From positions 160,626-224,625 of the forward strand of contig CANNFM010000009.1 in the NCBI GenBank assembly GCA_947503835.1: a stretch of 64,000 nt of DNA. Reading direction: 5' to 3'. Position numbers and translations under genes: made by a program. Position 1 is the first letter of the stretch. Every line of letters begins with the position of its first letter. Below, one piece after another: positions 27,240 through 35,767 of the stretch. Below the pieces are notes generated by a model. It was not told the origin of the DNA and did no database searches. It worked only from the letters and a program-made list of their open reading frames with translations. Source of the stretch: an uncultured Aquimarina sp. Its GTDB lineage: Bacteria > Bacteroidota > Bacteroidia > Flavobacteriales > Flavobacteriaceae.

Positions 27240-28376
27240 ATGAAAACAAAAACCGTAACAAATCTTTTTAAAAAAGTAAGTCTTGTTGCTTTAGCTTTTA
27301 TAAGCTTCACCACTATTGCACAAGAAGAAGAGGAAAAAAAATGGTTCGATAACTTCTCTGTTAACGGATCTGTAGATGGATATTACAAATATAATATTGG
27401 AGCTCCTAATAAAGCTGACGATTTTGATGGCGATCCAACTACTGATGATACATTCATAACACCAGGAACCTCGTTTGCCAATCAATCTGGTTTTTCCTTA
27501 GGTATGGCTAATTTAATTTTAGGATACGAAGGAGAAAAAGCAGGTTTTGTTGCTGATCTTGTATTTGGACCAAGAGGAGAAGATGCCGTATTTCTTTCTG
27601 ATGGTTCTGCACAAATTGTTAATCAATTATATGCGTATTGGAATGTAACCGAAAAGGTAAAATTAACTTTAGGTAATTTTAACACCTTTCTTGGTTACGA
27701 GGTAATCTCTCCAACCGGAAATTTTAATTACTCTACATCATACATGTTCTCGTATGGCCCATTTTCTCACACAGGTCTAAAAGCAGATTTTACGCTTAAC
27801 GATAAATGGTCTGCCATGTTAGCCGTTATGAACCCTACTGATTATACAGAAACCAATCCTTTTGACACTTATATTGTTGGTGCCCAATTAGGGTATGCTG
27901 CTGATAATGGTAGTGCTTTTCTTAATTTTAGATATGGAAACGAAGGTGAGCCTGGAGAAGTAGGCCCAACATTTCAAGTTGATCTTACTACAGGATGGGA
28001 TGTTTCAGAAGATTTCTATCTAGGTATAAACTCTACTTATTTATCTACAGAACCTCAAGAAGACGGAGATGCTTCGGGTTTTTATGGAGTAGCTTTATAT
28101 CCTCAATATAAAACATCAGAAAAGTTTACTTTAGGATTAAGAGGAGAATATTTTTCTGTGTACAATGGCGGTCTAACAGGTGTTATTGGTCTTGATAATG
28201 AACTTGACGGTAGTGTTATTGCTGCTACACTTACGGGTAGTTATGATATTGGTAATTTAACTCTTAAACCTGAATTAAGATTAGATTCTGCATCTGAAGA
28301 TTCATTCTTAGACAGTGATCGAGAAGTAACAAAGAGTCTTTCTTCGTTTGTTTTAGGCGCAGTCTATAAATTCTAA
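27240..28376 (+). CDS. outer-membrane porin (bbp2/OmpL-like beta-barrel)
   Basis: The 378-residue protein (ATG 27240; an ATG three codons upstream at 27231 is possible) has a signal peptide ending 'TTIAQ', an acidic stretch and then many amphipathic strands: 'NGSVDGYYKYN', 'GLMANLILGYEG'-type and 'AYWNVTEKVKLTLGNFNTFLGYE', ending in 'SSFVLGAVYKF' with the terminal Phe of an outer-membrane barrel. These agree with the Bacteroidetes porins often found near P-II/Amt genes. Substrate unknown. Confidence 0.85.
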   Translation: MKTKTVTNLFKKVSLVALAFISFTTIAQEEEEKKWFDNFSVNGSVDGYYKYNIGAPNKADDFDGDPTTDDTFITPGTSFANQSGFSLGMANLILGYEGEKAGFVADLVFGPRGEDAVFLSDGSAQIVNQLYAYWNVTEKVKLTLGNFNTFLGYEVISPTGNFNYSTSYMFSYGPFSHTGLKADFTLNDKWSAMLAVMNPTDYTETNPFDTYIVGAQLGYAADNGSAFLNFRYGNEGEPGEVGPTFQVDLTTGWDVSEDFYLGINSTYLSTEPQEDGDASGFYGVALYPQYKTSEKFTLGLRGEYFSVYNGGLTGVIGLDNELDGSVIAATLTGSYDIGNLTLKPELRLDSASEDSFLDSDREVTKSLSSFVLGAVYKF

Positions 28377-28396
28377 ATACTAGAAAATTTTGTCAT

Positions 28397-28430
28397 AAAA
28401 AACGCGCTAATTAAAGTTAGCGCGTTTTTT
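28397..28430. terminator. bidirectional terminator between porin and DUF1684 genes
   Basis: AAAAAACGCGCTAA / TTAGCGCGTTTTTT with a 6-base loop, between two convergent genes. Confidence 0.9.
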
Positions 28431-29045
28431 TTATTCATTCTCGGGATGTTTCATGTGTTTTTTCACCCCTACCGAAATCTTAATATCTAAGTCATTTTCT
28501 TCGGGTGGTATAGGACATGAGTATCGCTCACTATAGGCACAATACGGATTATATGCTGTATTGAAATCAATTAAAATCGTATCTCCATCAGGAATTTTAA
28601 GATCTATATAACGACCACCATCATAACTTGTTTCACCATTGGTTACATCTGTAAAAGGAAGAAATAAATAATCTTCATACTCAAGTTGTGTTGTTAGCCC
28701 CTGGTTTTGATAAATATTTAATACATGTTTTTTATCCTGAAGAACAAAATGTGCTTCACCGTATTTAACATAGATCGGTTCATTTCCTGTTGTTGTTTTC
28801 ATAACAAAAGGAGTCTCATATGGTGTACGTACGAATTTTGCCTTAATACAAAAAGAAGTGTCTATTTTAAAAAAGCTAAGTGATTTAAAACTCTTAAGAT
28901 CTTTTGGAGTCAAGGGAGAAGTTTCTTCAGAAGCAAACTCTTTATTTAATTGATCCTGAAAAAGTAGTATCCTCTTTATATCAGAAGAATTCTGAGCTAA
29001 AGCATTTCCAAAGAAAAATAATATTATAATAAATAACCTATACAC
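28431..29045 (-). CDS. DUF1684 secreted protein
   Basis: The domain is clear from 'FLPFTDVTNGETSYDGGRYID', 'LIDFNTAYNPYCAYSERY' and 'CPIPPEENDLDIKISVG', the DUF1684 signature. I choose the GTG at 29045 because it gives a signal peptide (MYRLFIIILFFFGNALAQ) and because a -7 box TACTTTTG lies just before it; the longest reading frame starts at 29069 (TTG). The leader would then be only a few bases. Function unknown. Confidence 0.85.
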   Translation of the reverse strand: MYRLFIIILFFFGNALAQNSSDIKRILLFQDQLNKEFASEETSPLTPKDLKSFKSLSFFKIDTSFCIKAKFVRTPYETPFVMKTTTGNEPIYVKYGEAHFVLQDKKHVLNIYQNQGLTTQLEYEDYLFLPFTDVTNGETSYDGGRYIDLKIPDGDTILIDFNTAYNPYCAYSERYSCPIPPEENDLDIKISVGVKKHMKHPENE

Positions 29046-29074
29046 TTCCTTTTTTTTGCAAAAGTACAATTTAC

Positions 29075-29090
29075 AATTAGTTAACTAATT
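29075..29090. promoter_or_regulatory. 16-bp palindrome between divergent DUF1684 and MFS genes
   Basis: AATTAGTTAACTAATT is a perfect palindrome, placed upstream of a minus-strand -7 box and of the MFS gene. It looks like an operator of a dimeric HTH regulator, but an AT-rich palindrome of this length can also arise by chance. Confidence 0.3.
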
Positions 29091-29175
29091 AATTTAGGCA
29101 AAATTGTATCTCAATACTGGATAAAAAACTACTTTTACCAACTATTTTAAAATTTCAACACAAATCCGTACTCTT

Positions 29176-30387
29176 TTGCAAAGAATTTTACGTCATTATA
29201 TCGACTCTTTTTCTGGGCTATCAAAAGAAATTTGGTGGCTGGCACTTATAACGCTTATCAATAGAGCTGGGGCAATGGTAATCCCGTTTTTATCATTGTA
29301 TTTAACCGATAACCTAAACTTTACTTTAGAGCAGGTTGGTTGGGTAATGACTAGCTTTGGGTTAGGTTCATTCTTTGGAGCTTGGCTTGGCGGAAAATTA
29401 AGTGATAGTATAGGATATTATAAAGTTATATTGGGTTCTCTGATATTAACAGGAATATCCTTTATAGTGGTTCAGTTTTTTACTGATTTTTGGAGTATTT
29501 GCATTAGTTTTTTTATACTCATAGCCATTGCAGATGCTGCACGGCCGGCATTCTTTGTTGCACTAAGTGCCTATAGTAAGCCCGAAAACAAAACCCGATC
29601 TCTTACTTTTATTCGTTTGGCTATTAATTTGGGATTTTCTGCAGGGCCAGCATTGGGCGGATTAATTATTGCTACTATAGGCTATTATGGCCTGTTTTGG
29701 GTAGATGGCATCACTTGCATTATAGCAGGAATAGTGATGATACAAACTTTAAATCCTAAAAAAGTCAAAGAACTCGACAAAGAAGTAATTGTAGACAATC
29801 CGGTTCCTGCATATCGCGATAGTACCTATGTTATATTCTTGATTTCATTAGCACTATTTGGATTTATATTTGTGCAGTATTTCTCTACAATACCTTTATA
29901 CTATAAAGAAGTACATCAATTAACAGAAGGAAAAATTGGCTTATTACTTGCTCTTAATGGGGCACTTATATTTCTCTTTGAAATGCCTTTGATAGCTTAT
30001 TTAGAAAAAACCAGTATTTCAAAAATTGGAAACGTTATTAATGGCTTTCTATTTACAGGTATAAGTTTTTTACTTTTACTAGTTACTCCGTGGACTGGGA
30101 TTTTGGTTATAGGAATGATCATAGCTACTTTGGGAGAGATGATCGCGTTCCCTTTTGGGAACGCATTTGCCTTAGAAAGAGCCAAAAAAGGAAGACAAGG
30201 CGCTTATATGGGGCTATATAGTATGTCATTTTCTGCTGCGCATATTTTTGGGCATAACTCTGGAATGCAACTTATTTCTAACTTTGGATACAATAATAGT
30301 TGGCTTTTTATGGCAGTAATAGCAGTAATAGGAATATTTTTATTGTATCTAGTCAAACGAAGGTTAACCCATCAAAAAATCAATTAA
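29176..30387 (+). CDS. major facilitator superfamily transporter
   Basis: A 403-residue protein with about twelve helices; the motif-A equivalent is 'FGAWLGGKLSDSIGYYKVI' (between helices 2 and 3) and motif C-like 'NLGFSAGPALGGLI'. It resembles drug/proton antiporters of the MdtH type. No ATG exists near the N-terminus; TTG at 29176 (MQRILRHYIDSFSG) is the most suitable start. It is followed 13 bases later by the DJ-1/PfpI lipoprotein gene, so the two are likely cotranscribed. Confidence 0.88.
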   Translation: MQRILRHYIDSFSGLSKEIWWLALITLINRAGAMVIPFLSLYLTDNLNFTLEQVGWVMTSFGLGSFFGAWLGGKLSDSIGYYKVILGSLILTGISFIVVQFFTDFWSICISFFILIAIADAARPAFFVALSAYSKPENKTRSLTFIRLAINLGFSAGPALGGLIIATIGYYGLFWVDGITCIIAGIVMIQTLNPKKVKELDKEVIVDNPVPAYRDSTYVIFLISLALFGFIFVQYFSTIPLYYKEVHQLTEGKIGLLLALNGALIFLFEMPLIAYLEKTSISKIGNVINGFLFTGISFLLLLVTPWTGILVIGMIIATLGEMIAFPFGNAFALERAKKGRQGAYMGLYSMSFSAAHIFGHNSGMQLISNFGYNNSWLFMAVIAVIGIFLLYLVKRRLTHQKIN

Positions 30388-30400
30388 AACCACGTATACC

Positions 30401-31153
30401 ATGAAGAAATTGTTTTTTATCCTCATTGGGATAGTACTAACAGCTTGTACTGAAGTAAAGAAAGAAGAACCACTAGATCTTAATACTGAAGAAAATACTG
30501 TAGCGAAAAAAACATTTCCAAAATTAGAGCCTAATCGCTACAATGTAGCTTTTCTTATTATGGATGGTACATATAATACAGAGCTCACAGCTCCCTATGA
30601 TATTTTTCAACATACCCAATATCGTAAAAACATAAAGCAAATGAATGTTTTTACTGTTGCAAACACCGATGAGCCCGTAAAAACTTTTGAAGGAATGAGA
30701 ATCGTTCCCGATTACAATTACTTAAAAGATTCACTTCCTGAAATTGACATTCTTGTTGTACCAAGTGCAGAGCATCATCTGGATACTGATCTAAATGACC
30801 AAGCCATGATTAACTTTGTGCAACAAGTAGACAAAACCGCAACCTATATAACTTCGCATTGTGATGGTGCATTTGTATTGGCTAAAGCTGGAGTATTAGA
30901 CAATGTTATTTCTACCACTTTTCCTAGTGATATAAATAAGATGCGGATTATGTTTCCTGATTTAGATATTAGAAAAGAAGTTTTATTTGTACATGATGGA
31001 AAATATATTACTTCTGCTGGTGGTGCTAAAAGTTTTGAAGCCGCATTATATCTATGTGAACATTTATATGGAGCTGAAATAGCCAGATCTTTAGCTGGCG
31101 GACTTGTTATCGACTGGAAACTTGAAGATATTCCGCATCTGATAAATAAATAA
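30401..31153 (+). CDS. DJ-1/PfpI family lipoprotein
   Basis: A 250-residue protein with a lipobox ('GIVLTACTEVKK') and a class I glutamine amidotransferase-like domain: 'YNVAFLIMDGTYNTELTAPYDIFQH', a nucleophile elbow 'TSHCDGAFVLAKAG' (Cys near 150) and 'SAGGAKSFEAALYL'. Similar domains occur as the N-terminal part of AraC-type regulators (GATase1), here without the HTH. Possibly a periplasmic amidase/chaperone; no substrate known. Confidence 0.88.
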   Translation: MKKLFFILIGIVLTACTEVKKEEPLDLNTEENTVAKKTFPKLEPNRYNVAFLIMDGTYNTELTAPYDIFQHTQYRKNIKQMNVFTVANTDEPVKTFEGMRIVPDYNYLKDSLPEIDILVVPSAEHHLDTDLNDQAMINFVQQVDKTATYITSHCDGAFVLAKAGVLDNVISTTFPSDINKMRIMFPDLDIRKEVLFVHDGKYITSAGGAKSFEAALYLCEHLYGAEIARSLAGGLVIDWKLEDIPHLINK

Positions 31154-31187
31154 TAAAAAACGTCCCGAGGTTTTCGGGACGTTTTTT
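31154..31187. terminator. bidirectional terminator after the PfpI gene
   Basis: AAAAAACGTCCCGA / TCGGGACGTTTTTT. It ends the plus-strand PfpI transcript and can also end the minus-strand RNA-like element copy 1. Confidence 0.9.
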
Positions 31188-31431
31188 ATTATTTATTATT
31201 TCATTTGGGGCGGGAAAATTAAGTACTCTCTTCAGTTTATAGATTTAGGGTCTTTTAACCAATGTCCTCACACAAAATTTTTCCTCAATGCTTCAAAAAT
31301 TTCACTCTTCCTATTATCGTCATAATTGTTAGAACAATAATTTTACAAGAAGCATCAGTATCGTTTGATAACAGTACTAATATATGAAATTAAAAAGATA
31401 ATATGCAAATAAAATCGATGAAATACACAAA
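31154..31431 (-). ncRNA. conserved RNA-like element, copy 1
   Basis: The 51-base core (31223-31273) on the minus strand begins GTGTGAGGACATT and ends GAAGAGAGTAC. It matches copy 2 at about 41 of 51 positions by eye. Upstream on the minus strand the 17-mer TTTGTGTATTTCATCGA (31415-31431) is identical to that of copy 2 and resembles a -33 TTTG region. The hairpin terminator at 31154-31187 closes it. A frame in the core is broken by a stop in this copy, so a non-coding RNA is favoured. The larger gap (31190-31890) otherwise shows no gene. Confidence 0.5.
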
Positions 31432-31599
31432 TTTTAACAAAAAAGAGATAATTTCATTCTAAATCACTATCAGATTCATTAAACCGTTATGGTTTTATAT
31501 ACACAATAACCATAACATCCCTTCTAGCTCATCCAATATTCAGATTATAAAAGCAGAAGTACATTATACTCTAAAATCGAACCTTATATTTTTTCCATA

Positions 31600-31874
31600 A
31601 AAAAAGCGCCTTGTAAAAGACGCTTATGTTTAGGGGCAAATTACGTACTCTCTTTAGCTTCAAGATTTGGGGTCTATAGACTAATGTCCTCACACTTAAT
31701 TCATCCCTGACGTATTCCAAACTAATATTTTAAATCCATATCGTCACACAGCTTAAAATGTTAATTATGGTCGATACATCAAGTATTTTATGTTGGTGTA
31801 AATGTAATACAAAAAAATGGTACAAACAAAAATAATAGCGATAAAAAACATAAATATTCGATGAAATACACAAA
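31600..31874 (-). ncRNA. conserved RNA-like element, copy 2
   Basis: The core at 31645-31695 has the same length (51) as copy 1 and the same ends (GTGTGAGGACATTAG ... CTAAAGAGAGTAC on the minus strand). The shared 17-mer box is at 31858-31874 and a stem AAGCG.CTT / AAG.CGCTT with a T-run (31598-31625) ends it on the minus strand. A 28-codon hydrophobic frame (31765-31851, minus) lies in the middle; whether it is translated is unclear. Confidence 0.5.
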
Positions 31875-31890
31875 AATCTAAAGTTTCAGT

Positions 31891-33318
31891 TTATTTTGAA
31901 AAGAAATACTTAGCTTTTCCCAGATGTTTTTCTACTACTCTATTATAGTCTTCAGTCATCCTTAAGGCGAGAGTTCCTTCTATAGTATAAAGCCGATCAA
32001 AATCTTTATATCCTGTCTGCAGTAATTTTTCTAAATAGAATAGTGCCGTTTCATAATCTTCGTCCATTGCACTCAATGAAATTATTTTTCGATACGACTC
32101 AAAGTCTTTATTATCGACTATAGTACTTAGTATGTTAAGAAACATTCTCTTTTCTAAACTTTTATCTCCAGGTACTTGAGCAATTTTAAAATTATCTACT
32201 AGATGTTTTAAATATCCCTTTATTCTTGATGCAGTTGCTGATGCATATTTTTCTTTACTCAAAGCCAATGTATCTAATTCTGATACCTGATATTGCCACC
32301 AATCCAGATTTTCATAACTTTTTGCTAAGACATCATCTTCTAACGAAAATAGATATGTTTGTCTAAGGAAACTCTCGCGGTATATATATTTTGTATGTAA
32401 TTGCTTTTCTTTCCTATATCCTTTTGTTCTTTTTATATTTTTTTGCTTCTCTTTAAGGAAATTTGTATCAAAAAACTGTTGGTATTTGGTACGTATACGT
32501 TTTACTTCATCATGTGCTATTAAAAACTTACCATCGTTAAGATAAGATGCTACTAGTTCTAGATCACTTTGAAACAAATTTTGAATCCAAATAGAGTCTT
32601 TAGGCATTCTTTTATTGCCCATTGCATGTAAAGTAAAGGTTGAAAGTGCTTTTGTAAAAATGTTTGAGGTTGGTAGTTCTGATTTCCCTTCATACACAAA
32701 GACATCTGCCTGAACATCTTTCCTTTTTAAATAATTTTTATTACTTAAAAGATCTTTATATCTAAAATTATTGATATTAACAATACCGAGATGAGAAAAG
32801 CTATTTTTAATTTTTATGCTCGAATCATAATAGTAGCTATCTCCTATTGTTATTACTCCAAAAATATCGTTACTATAAAGAACTGGCAATAAACTTACTA
32901 ATTTTGTGTCCTTTTTTATTGCTGTGACATACACCCTGTTTTTTTGAATTGGGAACAGGGAAAAAACATGATTCATCAAAGAAATCACATAATCGGTCTT
33001 TTCTTTATCTTTTGATCCTTCAGAAAAATTACTCGCTACTATGATGTATCCGTTTTTTTCTGCAGCTTCTTTATACAAATGAGTAATATGGCTTGCTTTT
33101 ACAGAAGAATCGAATCCAAAAAGTATCGGCCAACTTTTGTGCATATCAAAAGCTTTAGGCAAATAAATACTGAAGCTATTATTTGTATCAGGGACAGTTA
33201 AAGAATCTATTACTATTCCTTTTTTTAAAGTCAAAGAATCTTGTGCATTGCAAAATGGAACTACACAAAACATCAACCAATATAGAACAACGTATTTTTT
33301 AAAAAAATTCAGTTTCAT
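31891..33318 (-). CDS. secreted alpha/beta-hydrolase-like protein with lost catalytic residues
   Basis: A 475-residue protein with a signal peptide ending 'CNAQ'. Its first 230 residues align with the 393-residue hydrolase encoded at 34586-35767 ('KGIVIDSLTVPDTNNSFSIYLP' against 'GKVIDSIPVSGNGNETFALYLP', shown in part). Where that protein has the GFSGGA nucleophile elbow this one has 'VTAIKKDTKLV', and its 'GDHSWPP' histidine site is 'GKSELPT' here. So it is probably a non-enzymatic relative, perhaps a binding protein. The C-terminal half is helical, of unknown function. Confidence 0.65.
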   Translation of the reverse strand: MKLNFFKKYVVLYWLMFCVVPFCNAQDSLTLKKGIVIDSLTVPDTNNSFSIYLPKAFDMHKSWPILFGFDSSVKASHITHLYKEAAEKNGYIIVASNFSEGSKDKEKTDYVISLMNHVFSLFPIQKNRVYVTAIKKDTKLVSLLPVLYSNDIFGVITIGDSYYYDSSIKIKNSFSHLGIVNINNFRYKDLLSNKNYLKRKDVQADVFVYEGKSELPTSNIFTKALSTFTLHAMGNKRMPKDSIWIQNLFQSDLELVASYLNDGKFLIAHDEVKRIRTKYQQFFDTNFLKEKQKNIKRTKGYRKEKQLHTKYIYRESFLRQTYLFSLEDDVLAKSYENLDWWQYQVSELDTLALSKEKYASATASRIKGYLKHLVDNFKIAQVPGDKSLEKRMFLNILSTIVDNKDFESYRKIISLSAMDEDYETALFYLEKLLQTGYKDFDRLYTIEGTLALRMTEDYNRVVEKHLGKAKYFFSK

Positions 33319-33468
33319 ATGCTAAGTCATATTATCTGTAAAAAGTACTAAAAAAAGTAAAGTATACTCTTTAAAAAAATATAAAAATCAGATGTAACAA
33401 CATTCGTTTTTAATCTCATCACATGTAAACGACAAAATACTAATGAATAAGTATACATTAACACATAT

Positions 33469-33551
33469 AAAAAACGCCTGTATCACTACTGGCGTTTTTT
33501 TTATCTATTCCTGTACTCTCTTTAGTTTTTCCCTAACTAATGTCCTCACAC
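33469..33551 (-). ncRNA. conserved RNA-like element, short copy 3
   Basis: Core at 33513-33551 (39 bases): the outer arms GTGTGAGGACATTAG and CTAAAGAGAGTAC are identical to copy 2, and 12 inner bases are missing. A terminator hairpin (AAAAACGCC / GGCGTTTTT, 33469-33500) follows on the minus strand. No 17-mer promoter-like box is present; it lies 71 bases after the Lrp gene stop, so it may be part of that transcript's 3' end. Confidence 0.45.
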
Positions 33552-33622
33552 AAGATGTAGATAACTCCTTATTTTCTTACTTATATAACAACAAATCTCA
33601 TGCCAAAAATTAAATTTATAGC

Positions 33623-34072
33623 CTATATTTTTGGCGTGATCGTAATTGGATTACCTTCTATAAGATTAGAGAGGATAATATGTGTTTTCACCTCTCCATA
33701 GGGGATTAACCTATCTATAAACTCTTGTAGATGTATCTGATCACGTAATACCACCTCCATAATTATATTTTCATTACCCGTAATTCGGTAACAATTCAAC
33801 ACTTCCTGAAAATCAGACACTTTTAACAAAAACGGTTTTAATCGCCCCATGAAAGCACGAAGTGTTACTATAGCTTTTAATTGATACCCTATTTTAGCAT
33901 ACGATACTTCAGCTCTATATCCTTTAAGAACACCATAATCTTCCATTTTTTTTATTCTCTCGGCAACTGCAGGAGAACTTAGCCCAACTTTTCGTCCTAT
34001 CTCGGCATTAGACAATCTAGCGTTTTGTTGTAGATACTGTAAAATTTCTCTATTTATTACATCGACTTTCAT
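33623..34072 (-). CDS. Lrp/AsnC family transcriptional regulator
   Basis: A 149-residue regulator with an N-terminal winged HTH ('ILQYLQQNARLSNAEIGRKVGLSSPAVAERIKKME', shown as the family core, residues 9-45) and a RAM effector domain (~65-140: 'VLNCYRITGNENIIMEVVLRD'). Lrp-type proteins sense amino acids. It is divergent from the 127-residue conserved protein (113 bases between starts), which could be a target. Confidence 0.94.
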   Translation of the reverse strand: MKVDVINREILQYLQQNARLSNAEIGRKVGLSSPAVAERIKKMEDYGVLKGYRAEVSYAKIGYQLKAIVTLRAFMGRLKPFLLKVSDFQEVLNCYRITGNENIIMEVVLRDQIHLQEFIDRLIPYGEVKTHIILSNLIEGNPITITPKI

Positions 34073-34162
34073 TTTAAATAAAAAAAAGCATTTATAGTTA
34101 ATAATTAAAGCAAATTAATCAATTAACTTTAGATTCAAAAGAAAATTTATTGAAAATAGCAT

Positions 34163-34170
34163 TATTTTTG
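34163..34170 (+). promoter_or_regulatory. -7 box (TATTTTTG) for the 127-residue protein gene
   Basis: Exact TAnnTTTG match 15 bases before the ATG, consistent with a leaderless or nearly leaderless mRNA. Confidence 0.45.
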
Positions 34171-34184
34171 TAATTCAAATTGCT

Positions 34185-34568
34185 ATGAGATTACAGCCAC
34201 GAAATAAGAGATTATACAAAAAAGCACTTGAGATATTTACGCTTTCGCGAAATATTTCGAACTACATGATTCATGATATGGCTGCATTAGAAAGTAATGG
34301 ATCTGAAAACCAACATATTTATTTTACCGGAGATATTATTAGACAATCTGATGCTCTGGCACCAAAAATAATTAATGCAGAAAACCAGATTTTCCAAGAT
34401 GATCGCATTAAGCACGCTAATTCTTTAATACGTATTACAAATCGTCTTTATAAGAATTGCGAACGCCTTGAACAATCCGAAAGTAACGGAAAAGAATTCA
34501 TAACACTTTTGCGTAGAGAGCTTCGAAAGTTTAAGCATTTGCAACGTAATTGGCTGATGACATTATAA
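34185..34568 (+). CDS. conserved helical protein of unknown function
   Basis: A 127-residue, basic, all-helical soluble protein (MRLQPRNKRLYKKALEIF...). It has no signal peptide or metal motif. I do not recognise a family. It is divergent from an Lrp regulator and convergent with the hydrolase gene (18 bases apart). Confidence 0.6.
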   Translation: MRLQPRNKRLYKKALEIFTLSRNISNYMIHDMAALESNGSENQHIYFTGDIIRQSDALAPKIINAENQIFQDDRIKHANSLIRITNRLYKNCERLEQSESNGKEFITLLRRELRKFKHLQRNWLMTL

Positions 34569-34585
34569 GTTAGTCATCTTACCTA

Positions 34586-35767
34586 TTAAAAATCAGGATA
34601 AATAAGCTTACCTATTGTATTACAAAATTCTATTTGCTTTTTATTTGATTGATGTAGATTAGGATTCTTCATAGAAAAGGCCATAGCAACTATTTTAAAC
34701 CGTACCCTTTCTACCATTTTTTTCATTTCAACATTGTTAATTTCTTTTAACTTTTCTAATTCTTTTTTCCACCAATTAAAATCACTTTTATCGGGATCAT
34801 TATAATCCATTCTAAAACGTGCATTAAACATATTTGTTAATTTGGTTTCTTTATCAAAAGCTTTTGTTACTGATTTTAATACAACCTTATATTCTTTATT
34901 CTTGTGCAGTTTTTTCAATTTTGAAGTAATACTATCTACATCATAGAATGATTTATACGTAAGCGAAATCCTTTCATAATTCTCTATAGCTCTAATCAAC
35001 TCTCCATCATTTTCAAATCTTAATGCCATAGTATAGCTACTTTGATAGCTATTAAAAATTTCGGCATCAGTTTTCCTAACATTCTCTTTAAGGTGTGATT
35101 GTATTTCTAACCAATCAAATGCTCTTAAAACCTCATTCGATGGCGGCCAACTGTGATCTCCATCATATGTAAACAATGTATTTTTGAAATTAAGTTCTTG
35201 CAAATACCCTTTTGCTTGTATCATCTCCATATAATTCATATCTCTATCCCCACAGATTCCTGCAAATAAAAATTTTTGAATTGAAGGAATATGAGCTTGA
35301 TTTTGAGAAAATCCTGCTCCGCAAGCTATCACCCCTGCTATCTGATTTGTTAACACTGCAATAGCGGATGCTAAACGTGCACCACCAGAAAACCCCGCAA
35401 GAAAGATTTGCTTTTCTTTTATTTTGAAATTCGAAAAAGCAAAGTCAAACAATCTATTTGCAATATTAAAATTTCGGTCATACGGCCCATTTTTGGTGTC
35501 ATTTGAACATATTAGTATATATTGATACGCTTCGGAAGCTTCAATAAAAGGTTGAATCCCTATTTTACCTCTTGCCGCCGGATCAAAAATAAAAACTATT
35601 GGCGAAGGAATTTCAGAATTAAACGATGTTGGAAGATATAGCGCAAAGGTTTCATTTCCATTTCCCGAAACTGGAATAGAGTCAATGACTTTTCCAGTTT
35701 CAAAGGTATTTTGGGCATTTCCTAAAAAAAGAGCTCCTAAAAAAAGAATACACACACTTAATCTCAT
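34586..35767 (-). CDS. secreted alpha/beta hydrolase, esterase/PHB depolymerase-like
   Basis: A 393-residue protein with a signal peptide (ends LGNAQ), an alpha/beta-hydrolase domain to ~235 with nucleophile elbow 'LAGFSGGARLAS' (Ser ~128), the Asp region 'FAGICGDRDMNY' and the catalytic His in 'YDGDHSWPP' (~208), followed by a helical C-terminal extension. It overlaps the upstream amidohydrolase gene by four bases (ATGA), so they are coupled. The ester substrate is unknown. Confidence 0.82.
   Translation of the reverse strand: MRLSVCILFLGALFLGNAQNTFETGKVIDSIPVSGNGNETFALYLPTSFNSEIPSPIVFIFDPAARGKIGIQPFIEASEAYQYILICSNDTKNGPYDRNFNIANRLFDFAFSNFKIKEKQIFLAGFSGGARLASAIAVLTNQIAGVIACGAGFSQNQAHIPSIQKFLFAGICGDRDMNYMEMIQAKGYLQELNFKNTLFTYDGDHSWPPSNEVLRAFDWLEIQSHLKENVRKTDAEIFNSYQSSYTMALRFENDGELIRAIENYERISLTYKSFYDVDSITSKLKKLHKNKEYKVVLKSVTKAFDKETKLTNMFNARFRMDYNDPDKSDFNWWKKELEKLKEINNVEMKKMVERVRFKIVAMAFSMKNPNLHQSNKKQIEFCNTIGKLIYPDF

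Noticed and set aside
33602..33635. GCCAAAAAT / ATTTTTGGC inverted repeat at the end of the Lrp gene
   Set aside because: It overlaps the stop codon and lacks a T-run on the minus strand, so it cannot be called a terminator with confidence.
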